Assembly (NCBI GenBank): GCA_041916775.1
Contig: JAYRYZ010000025.1
Span: 1-64,000, forward strand
Source of the DNA: UBA2357 sp041916775
Lineage (GTDB): Bacteria; Pseudomonadota; Gammaproteobacteria; Burkholderiales; Rhodocyclaceae
Direction of reading: 5' to 3'
DNA: 64,000 nucleotides
The number at the start of each line of letters is the position of its first letter. Position 1 is the stretch's first letter. Under the pieces are notes generated by a model. That model was not told the origin of the DNA. It saw only the letters and a program-made list of their open reading frames with translations, and searched no databases. This document shows, piece after piece, positions 16,326-23,745 of this stretch. Both the position numbers and the translations under genes were made by a program.

Positions 16326-19121
16326 TCAACCCGGCGTGGCCCGCGCCAGCACACCTATCGTCGGTGCCCACGCGTCGCCCGGCTTCTTCTTGCGTGTCAC
16401 CAGGGTGAGCTGTGCCGGCGCGAACACATTGGCGTTGTGCGTCACCGGGGTAGTGATGAGGTACTGGGCGCGGGTGGCGCGCAGGAAGCCGCCGACGCGG
16501 TCGATGTTGGCGATGTCGAGGTGGGCGAAGGGCTCGTCGATGAACACGAAGCCGCCCGGGCGCGCGTCGTCCATGAGGAGCGCGATGAGCAGGATCAGCG
16601 ACTTCATCACCTGCTGGCCGCCCGAGGCCTCGCCGTCGTTGAGGCCCACCGCACCCTTGCTGTCGAAGTCGAAGCGCACCTCCAGCCCGGCCTGGGCGAG
16701 CGACACGTCGTCGTTGCCGAACACGGGCAGCGGGCAATCCACCGAGATGCCGGCGAGCTCGCCGAGCGCCCTGAGGTTCTTCGCATACTGGCGGATGGTG
16801 GCGCGCAGTTTGGCGATGTAGGCGTTGCGCGCATCCTCGGTGAGGCGCCGGGTGGTGGCGCAGTAGCCTTGGCGGTCCTGGTAGTCGCGTTCGCGCTTGG
16901 CGACGTCGGCCTTGAGACGCTCCGACAGCGTGAGTACCGACGCGTCGGTGACCCAGTCGCCTTCGGCGAGGCGGGCGCGCAGGCGGTCGCGCTCGCGCCG
17001 CGCGGCGCCGGCGGATTCGTAGCGATCGAAGAGCAGTGCCATCTCGTCCGGGTCGCGCCAGGCGGGGGGCATACCGCGGCGCAAGCTGCGCAGGCGCAGG
17101 ATGCGCTGCACCTGCGCCTGGCGGCGGGGGGCTGCGTCGCGACCGAGCTCGGTGATGCGTGCGACCAGCCCGCCCAGCTCGCGCTCGCGACGGTCGAGCT
17201 CGATGCGCACGCCGGAGAGCCGGCCGGAGAGTTCTTCCTGCCGGACCGTGTGCGCATCGCGCGCAGCGCTTGCCGCGGCGAGCGCGCGCTGCGTCTGCGG
17301 CAGGGCGGCCTCGGCGGCGGCGTAGGCTTCGGCGCGGGCGGCGAGGAGCTGCGCCGACTGCAGGCCGAGGAGGCGCTGGCGCAGTCCGGTGAGCGTCTCG
17401 GCGGCGGTGTGTACCTGCGGGCGGATCGCGGCGAGCCCGGCATCCAGCGTGCGGATGTCCTCTTCCAGCTGCGCGATGCGCGACTGGCGCGCGAGCTCGC
17501 CGAAGTGGAATTCGGCCGGACGGCCGAGGTGGCGGGCGCCGCGGCGCTCGCGGTGATAGCCGTCGCGGGTGATCCACTCGACGTCGCGCGGCAACTCGCG
17601 CGCCGCCGCCACGTCTTCGACGCGGCGGATGCGGTTGAGCAGATCGGTGAGCCAGCGTGGCACCGGCGCCGAGAAACGCACCACCTCGGCCAGGCTGCGC
17701 TCGCGCGCGGGCGGGGCGGCTTCGCGCTCCGGCACGAGGAAGTGGCGGAAGCGCTCGCGCTCGCCCAGCGCCCAGGCGGCGTGGCGGTCGGACTCGCGCT
17801 CCAGCAGCAACACGCTGCGGTAGGGGCGCAGCACCGCCTCCAGCGCCGCCTGCCAGCCGGCGTCGGTGACCTCGATGACCTCGGCGAGGCTGCGGTGGGC
17901 GATGCCTTGTTGTTCCAGCAGGGTGCGGAAGCGGCTGACTTCCGCGTCGCCCGGCGGCCCGCTGCGGCTGCGCGCGGCGCGCAGCGCCTCGGTGCGTTCC
18001 TCGTAGCGGGCGACGAGCGCGCGCTCCTCGGCGCGCAGGGTGGCGAGCGCGACCTCGGCCGCCTCGTGGTCGCGCTCCAGCGTCACCGCGTCGGCGCCGT
18101 GTTCACTGGCGAGGCGCTGGCGCAGCGCGTCGCGTTCGGCGAGGAGCTTCTCCTGGTCGCGCAGGTGGTCGCGCGCGGCGAGGTAGCCGGCCTCCACCGC
18201 CTGACCCTCTGCCTTCAGACCGGCGCGTTCGGACTCCAGCGCCGCCTGTTCGGCGCGCACGGCTTCCAGCCGCTGCGTCGCGCTGCGGCGCTCGGCCAGG
18301 TGGCGCAGGCGCTCGCTGCGCTGGGCGGCGAGCTGTTGGCGTTCGGCAGCGATGTCGCGTGCGAGCTCGAAGACTTCCAGACGCGGCAAGATCTCCGCCT
18401 CCAGCGCGTGCGCCTCGTCGCTCAGTTGCTTCCACTGCAGGTAGTTGTCCGCCTCCAGCCGGCGTGCCTCGGCCTGCGCGCGCAGCCGGTCGAGGTCGAG
18501 GCCGAGATCCTCCAGCTCGCGCTCGGCGCCCTTCTGTTCGTGGCGGGCGGCCTCGTAGTTGTCGAGCACCTCCTTGTCGCCGAATACGTCGAAGACGAGC
18601 TCCAGCAGCGCCTTGGGCGAGTATTCGCAGAGCTTGTCGGTGTCGCCCTGTTCCAGCGCCAGCACCTTCGCGATCGCCGGCGTCAGCCCGCCCCAGGCGA
18701 GGCGGTTCTGGTAGTCGCGCAGGCCGATCCAGTCCTCGCTGTTCTCGAGCACCTCGATCGCGAGATCACCGTCGACGATGGTGTAGTCGCGCGTCCACTC
18801 GCCACCCGCGCGGCGGATGCGGCAGGCGAGCGTGACCTCGTCCGCGAGACAGGGGAAGAACGGCCGCCGCCCGGTGCTGCCCGGCACGTTGGCGACCACC
18901 GCGCGGATCCACGCGAAGCTGCGCTCGGCGCGGCGCACATAGCGGCGGAAGTCACGCTTGCCCGAACAGCGCAGCGCAAAGAGCGTGCGCAGCGCGTCGA
19001 GCAGCGTCGTCTTGCCCGAGCCGTTGGGCCCGACGATGGTGATGATCTGCGCATCCAGCGGCAGCGAGAAGCGGCGCCAGTAGTCCCAGTGGACGAGCTC
19101 GAGTTGTTTGATGTGGAACAT
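16326..19121 (-). CDS. mksB: MksB/MukB-like SMC condensin ATPase
   Basis: A 931-residue SMC-type ATPase. The N-terminal head has Walker A GPNGSGKT (31-38). A coiled-coil arm runs about 195-390. A globular hinge-like domain (about 395-545, including GWQAALEAVLRPYRSVLLLE) replaces the CxxC zinc hook of Rad50/SbcC. The returning coiled coil runs about 545-790. The C-terminal head has the signature EASGGQQV (831-838), Walker B FVFIDEP (858-864), a D-loop and an H-loop TPVTHN. The short arms fit MksB better than MukB or Smc. It starts 9 nt after the stop of the PIN toxin gene and ends the operon F-E-[TA]-B. It probably forms a chromosome- or plasmid-organising complex with the two upstream proteins; the MksB label rests on architecture and gene order. 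Confidence 0.7.
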   Translation of the reverse strand: MFHIKQLELVHWDYWRRFSLPLDAQIITIVGPNGSGKTTLLDALRTLFALRCSGKRDFRRYVRRAERSFAWIRAVVANVPGSTGRRPFFPCLADEVTLACRIRRAGGEWTRDYTIVDGDLAIEVLENSEDWIGLRDYQNRLAWGGLTPAIAKVLALEQGDTDKLCEYSPKALLELVFDVFGDKEVLDNYEAARHEQKGAERELEDLGLDLDRLRAQAEARRLEADNYLQWKQLSDEAHALEAEILPRLEVFELARDIAAERQQLAAQRSERLRHLAERRSATQRLEAVRAEQAALESERAGLKAEGQAVEAGYLAARDHLRDQEKLLAERDALRQRLASEHGADAVTLERDHEAAEVALATLRAEERALVARYEERTEALRAARSRSGPPGDAEVSRFRTLLEQQGIAHRSLAEVIEVTDAGWQAALEAVLRPYRSVLLLERESDRHAAWALGERERFRHFLVPEREAAPPARERSLAEVVRFSAPVPRWLTDLLNRIRRVEDVAAARELPRDVEWITRDGYHRERRGARHLGRPAEFHFGELARQSRIAQLEEDIRTLDAGLAAIRPQVHTAAETLTGLRQRLLGLQSAQLLAARAEAYAAAEAALPQTQRALAAASAARDAHTVRQEELSGRLSGVRIELDRRERELGGLVARITELGRDAAPRRQAQVQRILRLRSLRRGMPPAWRDPDEMALLFDRYESAGAARRERDRLRARLAEGDWVTDASVLTLSERLKADVAKRERDYQDRQGYCATTRRLTEDARNAYIAKLRATIRQYAKNLRALGELAGISVDCPLPVFGNDDVSLAQAGLEVRFDFDSKGAVGLNDGEASGGQQVMKSLILLIALLMDDARPGGFVFIDEPFAHLDIANIDRVGGFLRATRAQYLITTPVTHNANVFAPAQLTLVTRKKKPGDAWAPTIGVLARATPG

Positions 19122-19130
19122 GTTTTCAGG

Positions 19131-19514
19131 CTACTGATCGGCTGCGAGGAGTTTTACCGAGTATCTCGGGAAGACGCCATCAACCGTGACTATCGTGAGT
19201 GATTCCGCTATCGCCTGACCGATCAGCAGTCGATCGAACGGGTCGCCATGGTGGCGGGGCAGGCGTCCGGCCACGCAGGCGTGTTCGAGTGTTATCGGTA
19301 GCGGCTGGAAGTCCGCATCGGCCACTTCACGGAGCAGGTCGGTGGGGGCCTCCAGACGTCCTGCTTCGCGTTTGATCTCGATCTCCCAGATGCTGACCGC
19401 GCTGACGAAGACTTCCTGCGCCGGGTCGGTGATCAGATCGCGTGCTGTCGGCCCGAGGCGTTCCGGCTCGGCCAGCGCCCAGAGCAGGGCGTGGGTATCG
19501 AGCAGGAGTCTCAT
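19131..19514 (-). CDS. PIN-domain toxin (VapC type), inside the condensin operon
   Basis: A 127-residue PIN-domain ribonuclease. The acidic metal-binding residues are visible: Asp6 in LLLDTHALLWAL, Glu near residue 45 in SIWEIEIK, and the DPFDRLLIGQA motif followed by TVDGVF late in the protein. The toxin begins within the last codons of the antitoxin gene (4-nt overlap), the classic coupled arrangement. Unusually, the pair sits between the MksE-like gene and the SMC gene on the same strand, with only 9 nt to the SMC start. PIN toxins usually cleave tRNA or rRNA; the target here is unknown. All catalytic positions appear intact. Confidence 0.88.
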   Translation of the reverse strand: MRLLLDTHALLWALAEPERLGPTARDLITDPAQEVFVSAVSIWEIEIKREAGRLEAPTDLLREVADADFQPLPITLEHACVAGRLPRHHGDPFDRLLIGQAIAESLTIVTVDGVFPRYSVKLLAADQ

Positions 19515-19759
19515 CGTGGGAAGATCTCGCTGTTCAAGAAGCTGTCAATGATCTCCTGCGATGTGTTGTCGAAATCCGCAGCCACCCTGATCTTGCCGCG
19601 CAGATTGCCGAGCTGGCGGCGCGGCTTTTCCTCGACGATGGGAACGAGCCGCACCAGCGGCTTGCCGGCGCGCGCGATGATGACTTCCTCGCCCGCCATC
19701 GCTTGTTCGACAAGGCGGGACAACTGGGTCTTGGCTTCGTGCATGTTGGCGGTGAGCAT
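19511..19759 (-). CDS. Phd/YefM-type antitoxin, inside the condensin operon
   Basis: An 82-residue antitoxin of the Phd/YefM (prevent-host-death) family. The N-terminal DNA-binding part reads MHEAKTQLSRLVEQAMAGEEVIIARAGKPLVRLVPI, the standard pattern. The C-terminal part, including FDNTSQEIIDSFLNSEIF, would wrap the PIN toxin encoded next. It lies 93 nt after the MksE-like gene, a larger gap than others in this operon. That gap carries TTAGCTA-type repeats that could be its own operator/promoter. An in-frame second ATG at codon 6 could also be the start. Confidence 0.85.
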   Translation of the reverse strand: MLTANMHEAKTQLSRLVEQAMAGEEVIIARAGKPLVRLVPIVEEKPRRQLGNLRGKIRVAADFDNTSQEIIDSFLNSEIFPR

Positions 19760-19790
19760 GGTGGGATCTCCGTCCGGGTACGCAATGTTA

Positions 19791-19826
19791 TTAGCTACGG
19801 TTAGCTTAGCCTTGATTTCTAGCTAA
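19791..19826 (-). promoter_or_regulatory. operator-like repeats upstream of the internal toxin-antitoxin pair
   Basis: TTAGCTA (19791-19797) and its reverse complement TAGCTAA (19820-19826) form an inverted repeat. A further TTAGCTTAG copy (19801-19809) lies between them. The stretch is AT-rich within a GC-rich operon and sits just upstream of the Phd-type antitoxin start. It is a plausible autoregulatory operator with an internal promoter that could also drive the SMC gene. This is seen as sequence structure; function is inferred. Confidence 0.5.
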
Positions 19827-19852
19827 GACAAACGCAGATACGCAGGAATCAG

Positions 19853-20551
19853 TCACACCTGCTCGTCATCCTCGTCCGCCAGCGCGCCCGTATTGCTGAA
19901 CGCGTCCGCCTGCGGCGGCGGGTGGCCGGCCTGGCTGAGGACGTCGGCGAGGGTGCCGTGGATGATGCGCTCGGCGAGCATGCGGTAGTCGAGCGCCACA
20001 TCGAGCAGCGGACCTTCCAGGATCATTCCGCCGCGCCGCTCGACGAAGCCGAGGCGGGCGAGCTTGCCGAGCGCGAAGCCGATGCGCGTCTTGCCGCCGA
20101 GGAGATTGCCGAAGTCGGCGATCAGCTGTGATTCGGCCACCGCGCCGGAGACGCTGTCGCCGTGGGTGATGGGCTTCTCGCTGCCGAACATGTCGGCCTG
20201 GCCGTCGTCGTCGAGCGCGCGGCGGGTGACCTGGCGCTCGCGCTTGGGTAGCACGATCAGCGACCAGATCACCACCAGCAGCGCGATCTCGTCGCGATTC
20301 AGGCCGAGGTTGCTGGCTGCGTATTCGCGCCGCGCGCCGAACACCGGCTCCATCATCTCCGCCTGCAGCGCGGTGGCGACATGGTCGGCGTAGGGGTTGT
20401 CGAGCAGCTGCAGGCCGACCGCGGCGAGGCGCTGCTCGAGCTCCGCGCGAAAGCTCTCGTCCACCAGCGCGCGCCGCACCAGCCGGTCGTTGCGCGGCAG
20501 CCAGCGATTCGCGATGAGGCGCGCGGTGAGGGTCTTGACGTCGTGTTCCAT
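19853..20551 (-). CDS. mksE: MksE/MukE-like condensin subunit
   Basis: A 232-residue predicted winged-helix, mostly helical protein. It reads MEHDVKTLTARLIANRWLPRNDRLVRRALVDESF, then LLDNPYADHVATALQ, then GLNRDEIALLVVIWSLIVLPKRERQ. A second helical domain, IADFGNLLGGKTRIGFALGKLARLGFVERR, has the look of a winged helix. Size and position (between the kleisin-like F and SMC-like B genes) match MksE of the MksBEF condensins, which binds the kleisin. It starts 4 nt after the stop of the F gene, so the two are translationally coupled. Start ATG at 20551; upstream in-frame sequence overlaps the F gene and is not needed. Direct sequence similarity was not tested. Confidence 0.6.
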   Translation of the reverse strand: MEHDVKTLTARLIANRWLPRNDRLVRRALVDESFRAELEQRLAAVGLQLLDNPYADHVATALQAEMMEPVFGARREYAASNLGLNRDEIALLVVIWSLIVLPKRERQVTRRALDDDGQADMFGSEKPITHGDSVSGAVAESQLIADFGNLLGGKTRIGFALGKLARLGFVERRGGMILEGPLLDVALDYRMLAERIIHGTLADVLSQAGHPPPQADAFSNTGALADEDDEQV

Positions 20552-20555
20552 GGAT

Positions 20556-21875
20556 TCAGTCCGGGGAAGGCGCGGTGGCGGAGGGCAGTACAGCTGCCAC
20601 CTCGCGGTGCACGGCGCGGGGGGCGACATGGCCGCGCGAGATCAGCGCGATACCGTCCTCGTCGCAAGTTTCGAGCGCGTCGCCGAACAACACCTCGAGC
20701 GGCAGGCGCATGAAGTCGCCGATCGGCCCGTCGGGCGCGCCGCCCTGTTCGCCATCTGCGAGCAGCGCCAGCAGCGAGAGCCGGTAGGCCGCGGGCGCGA
20801 AGCCGCCGCCGGCGACGACGCTCGCGAGCGGTTCGGCCGTCGGCAGTGTGGCGAGGCGCTGGCTGAAGTGTTCGAGCAATGCGAGGTCCTCGGCAGGCGG
20901 CGCGGCGTCGCGCTCGGCCAGCTCGGGCGGCGGCAGCGTGGTGTCGGCCTCTTGCGCGCGCGCGTCCTCGGCAAGCACCACCTCGGCGCGGTCGAGCAAC
21001 TCGTGCCCGCCCGCGAGCAGCGGCAGGTCCGGCACGGCGGCGAGCGCGTCGGCGGCGAAGCCGGCGATGGTGTCGATCGTGCGGCTGCGCAGCCACGCCG
21101 ACACATCCGAGGACGAGATGCCGGAGGCGCCCAGCGTCACCCGTTGCGCCTCGATCTTGTTGAGCGCGCGCTGGAAGCTTGCGTCCACCCGCGCGAGCCG
21201 CGACTGCGCGAGGCCGATGCGCTGCGCGACGCGCGCGATCTCGAAATCCACCTCCGGATCGGCGAGCAGGCCTTGCAGGATCTCGGTGCCGCGCGCGAGC
21301 CACTTGCCGTTGGCCGACAGGCGCCGCCGCGCCGCGACGATGTTGAACTCCGAGCCCGAGGCGATCGCCTCTTCGAAGTGCCAGCGGAGATCGTTGAGCT
21401 TGGAAAGCAAGTGGCTCAGCGACTCCGGCGTGATGCTGCCCACCGCCTGCAGGCCGGCGAGTTGCGCGGTGAGGAAGCCGAGCTCGGCATCCTCCTCGTC
21501 GGCGAAGCGCAACAGCATCGCGAGTGCAGCCACCGCATTGCGGCCGATGTCGGAGAGGTGGTAGAGCCCGTCCTCGGCGAAGGCGAGCAGGTTGTTGTCG
21601 CGCAGGCGCTTCAACACCGTCTCGAGCTTCACCGGATCGAGGTAGGTGAAGCGCGCCCGCAGCGCCTCCGGCGACCAGCGCGGCGCGTCGGCGTCGCGGC
21701 CGATCTCGCGCAGCACCACGAGGCGCATCAGCACCTCCGCCTCGGTGCCGCGGAAGAGCGTGATGAACGCATCCAGCATCGTCCGCGCCGCCGCCAGCGC
21801 GGCCAACTCCGGCACGTCGTCGGCGGCCACGCCCGGGGCGAGGAACTCGGTGAGGTCGAAGGGGGCTGGGTTCAA
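20556..21875 (-). CDS. mksF: MksF/MukF-like kleisin subunit
   Basis: A protein of about 439 residues. An N-terminal winged-helix-like region (ALRARFTYLDPVKLETVLKRLRDNNLLAFAEDGLYHLSDIGRNAV) is followed by a long helical bundle (AELGFLTAQLAGLQAVGSITPESLSHLLSKLNDLRWHFEEAI) and an acidic/Pro-rich linker. A second helical C-terminal region follows. This resembles MukF/MksF kleisins, which bridge SMC heads. It is the first condensin gene of the operon, just after the upstream PIN toxin gene. The start is uncertain. TTG at 21875, 13 nt after the toxin stop, precedes the first likely conserved residues (NPAPFDLTEFLAPG). An in-frame GTG at 21950 would overlap the toxin gene by 62 nt. Neither has a strong ribosome site. 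Confidence 0.6.
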   Translation of the reverse strand: MNPAPFDLTEFLAPGVAADDVPELAALAAARTMLDAFITLFRGTEAEVLMRLVVLREIGRDADAPRWSPEALRARFTYLDPVKLETVLKRLRDNNLLAFAEDGLYHLSDIGRNAVAALAMLLRFADEEDAELGFLTAQLAGLQAVGSITPESLSHLLSKLNDLRWHFEEAIASGSEFNIVAARRRLSANGKWLARGTEILQGLLADPEVDFEIARVAQRIGLAQSRLARVDASFQRALNKIEAQRVTLGASGISSSDVSAWLRSRTIDTIAGFAADALAAVPDLPLLAGGHELLDRAEVVLAEDARAQEADTTLPPPELAERDAAPPAEDLALLEHFSQRLATLPTAEPLASVVAGGGFAPAAYRLSLLALLADGEQGGAPDGPIGDFMRLPLEVLFGDALETCDEDGIALISRGHVAPRAVHREVAAVLPSATAPSPD

Positions 21876-21888
21876 GTTGATTGCCGGC

Positions 21889-22287
21889 CTACCAGATGGC
21901 GGCTGGAAAGTTTTCGAGGATGCGGCTGTCGCGTGTGACCAGGCGTGCACCGTCGGCCGCTGCGTGCGCGACGATCAGGCGATCGAAGGCATCGCGGGTC
22001 CAGTTCAGCGTGAGCGCCTCTCCGACGACGCGAGAGAGCGGCGTCTGGCTTACGCAAAGACCGATTTCGCTCGCGAGCGCCCCGAGCACCTGCGGTGAAG
22101 TATCGCGGAACCGGCCGATCTCGCGCAGGTAGGTTATCTCGAGCTCGACCATGGGCGACACCGCCGGCCGGCCGGTTTCGATCGCGGCCCGGGCAGACGC
22201 GCTGAGCTTCGATACCAAGCCTTCGTAGAGCCAGCAGACGACATGGGTATCGAGATGGATCAGAGGTCTTTCTGGTTGTCCCGCCAT
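21889..22287 (-). CDS. PIN-domain toxin (VapC type), upstream of condensin genes
   Basis: A 132-residue PIN-domain protein. Acidic residues in the expected places are Asp13 in IHLDTHVVCWLYEG, Glu near 48 in MVELEITYL, and RDAFDRLIVAHAA followed by VTRDSRI. It differs clearly from the other PIN toxin at 19131, so the two pairs are not a recent duplication. It overlaps its Phd-type antitoxin by 28 nt and is followed within about 13 nt by the MksF-like gene. The toxin-antitoxin pair could thus share transcription with the condensin operon. The family usually cleaves tRNA or rRNA. Confidence 0.87.
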   Translation of the reverse strand: MAGQPERPLIHLDTHVVCWLYEGLVSKLSASARAAIETGRPAVSPMVELEITYLREIGRFRDTSPQVLGALASEIGLCVSQTPLSRVVGEALTLNWTRDAFDRLIVAHAAADGARLVTRDSRILENFPAAIW

Positions 22288-22505
22288 GCGTGCTCGTCCC
22301 AGACAGAAAGGTCCACCAGCGCATCAGGGTCGCCGATGATGGCATTGCGCCGGGGCAGATTGTCCAGCACGCCCGCAACCGGCTCGGGCGCGAGCACCAG
22401 ACGCCGTCCGTCACGCTCGATCACGACCGCCTCGCCGGTGGCGAGAACCCGATCGGCAATCTGGAAGATGTTCTGCCGGAGTGCGGTCAGGGTGATCTGT
22501 TCCAT
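22260..22505 (-). CDS. Phd/YefM-type antitoxin, upstream of condensin genes
   Basis: An 81-residue antitoxin. It has an N-terminal Phd-like fold (MEQITLTALRQNIFQIADRVLATGEAVVIERDGRRLVLAP) and a short acidic/aromatic C-terminal segment (VDLSVWDEHAWRDN) that probably inserts into the PIN toxin. Its 3' end overlaps the toxin start by 28 nt in another frame. It is preceded by a strong near-perfect palindrome (22537-22569) suited to autoregulation, and so appears to be the first gene of the whole TA-F-E-TA-B block. Confidence 0.82.
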   Translation of the reverse strand: MEQITLTALRQNIFQIADRVLATGEAVVIERDGRRLVLAPEPVAGVLDNLPRRNAIIGDPDALVDLSVWDEHAWRDNQKDL

Positions 22506-22536
22506 GAGGACCTCGCTGGACAGGATGTGTGAGCAC

Positions 22537-22569
22537 GGATGTACGCACTAGATTCTAGTACGTACATCC
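22537..22569. promoter_or_regulatory. 33-bp near-perfect palindrome between prfB and the first antitoxin gene
   Basis: GGATGTACG (22537-22545) pairs with CGTACATCC (22561-22569), and the centre ACTAGATTCTAGT (22547-22559) is itself a palindrome. Only one base pair (22546/22560) mismatches. It lies 31 bp upstream of the Phd-type antitoxin start and 6 bp beyond the prfB stop. The symmetry and AT-rich centre suit a repressor operator. It could also act as a prfB terminator, but no T-run is evident. Confidence 0.6.
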
Positions 22570-22575
22570 TCGCGC

Positions 22576-23680
22576 TCAAACCCCCTGTTTCAGACTCGCC
22601 GCGATGAAATCGTCCAGGTCGCCGTCGAGTACCGCCTGGGTGTTGCCGACCTCGTGGTTGGTGCGCAAGTCCTTGATGCGCGACTGGTCGAGCACGTAGG
22701 AGCGGATCTGGTGGCCCCAGCCGATGTCGCTCTTGCTGTCTTCCAGCTTCTGCTGCTCGGCCTGGCGCTTGCGCAGTTCGTGCTCGTAGAGGCGCGCCTT
22801 CAGCATGGACATGGCCTCGGCCTTGTTCTTGTGCTGCGAGCGGTCGTTCTGGCACTGCACGACGATGCCGGTGGGCTCGTGGGTGATACGCACCGCGGAG
22901 TCGGTCTTGTTGATGTGCTGGCCGCCGGCGCCGGAGGCGCGGTAGGTGTCGATGCGCAGGTCGGAAGGGTTGATCTCGATCTCGATCGAGTCGTCCACCT
23001 CCGGGAACACGAACACCGAGCAGAAGCTGGTGTGGCGGCGCGCGTTGGAGTCGAAGGGGCTCTTGCGCACCAGGCGGTGGATGCCGGTCTCGGTGCGCAG
23101 GTAGCCGTAGGCATACTCGCCGTTCACCTTGATGGTGGCGCTCTTGATGCCCGCGACTTCGCCTTCGGATTCCTCCATCAGCTCGACGTCGAAACCCTTG
23201 CGCTCGCAGTAGCGCAGGTACATGCGCTCCAGCATGCCGGCCCAGTCCTGCGCCTCGGTGCCGCCCGCGCCGGACTGGATCTCGATGAAGCAGTGGTTCG
23301 GATCCATCGGGTTCGCGAACATGCGGCGGAACTCGAGTGCCTCGACCTGCTCTGCGAGCGCGACGATGTCGGTCTCGACCGCAACCAGGGTGTCCTCGTC
23401 GTCCTCGGCCTCGGCGAGCTCGAAGAGATCGCGCAAGTCCTTAGCGAGCTGGTCGATGTTGCGCAGGGTGTGCACCACGCCTTCCAGCGTACGCTTCTCC
23501 TTGCCCAGCTCCTGGGCGCGCTCGGCGTTGTTCCATACCGCCGGATCTTCCAGCGCGAGGTTTACTTCCTGAAGCTTGCTCGCCTTTTCATCGTAGTCAA
23601 AGATACCTCCGTAGCTCGCGACCCCGGCTGGCGAGGTCTTCGAGCTTGGCGGAGAGGGCGTTGAGGCGTTCGGCTTCCAT
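22576..23680 (-). CDS. prfB: peptide chain release factor 2 (programmed +1 frameshift)
   Basis: RF2 recognises UGA/UAA stop codons and releases the nascent chain. The zero frame starts at ATG 23680 (MEAERLNALSAKLEDLASRG) and reads to ELRRYL followed by an in-frame TGA at 23597-23599. Synthesis must shift +1 at CTT-TGA to continue with DYDEKASKLQEV. The main frame has SPFDSNARRHTSF, the GGQ peptidyl-transferase motif in ASGAGGQHINKT, and ends GDLDDFIAASLKQGV. An SPF-type stop-recognition motif is present. The complete product is about 367 residues. Without the shift only a 27-residue peptide results. The first Met of the uninterrupted downstream frame (23715) is not the real start. Confidence 0.96.
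23597..23610 (-). promoter_or_regulatory. RF2 autoregulatory +1 frameshift site
   Basis: On the minus strand the bases read AGGTATCTTTGAC. CTT (23600-23602) is the slippery codon, directly followed by TGA (23597-23599). An internal Shine-Dalgarno-like GGAGGT (23605-23610) lies 2 nt upstream of the slippery codon, as in E. coli prfB. When RF2 is scarce the TGA is read slowly and the ribosome shifts +1. Confidence 0.95.
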
Positions 23681-23745
23681 GGCGGGGCTCCTGCTTGATG
23701 CTGAAAACCCGCCATTCTACCCGCAACGCCCTGGTGGTGCGGCGC

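Noticed and set aside
14219..16354. 711-codon open frame opposite the chemoreceptor
   Set aside because: Same GC-driven shadow effect; the chemoreceptor frame has a complete signalling domain.
16437..19202. 921-codon open frame on the plus strand opposite the SMC gene
   Set aside because: Antisense shadow of a high-GC coding region; no recognisable protein features, and the SMC ATPase motifs are clear on the other strand.
16326..22505. complete Wadjet (JetABCD) defence system
   Set aside because: No JetD/MksG-type nuclease gene was found next to the three condensin-like genes, so only an MksBEF-like assignment is made.
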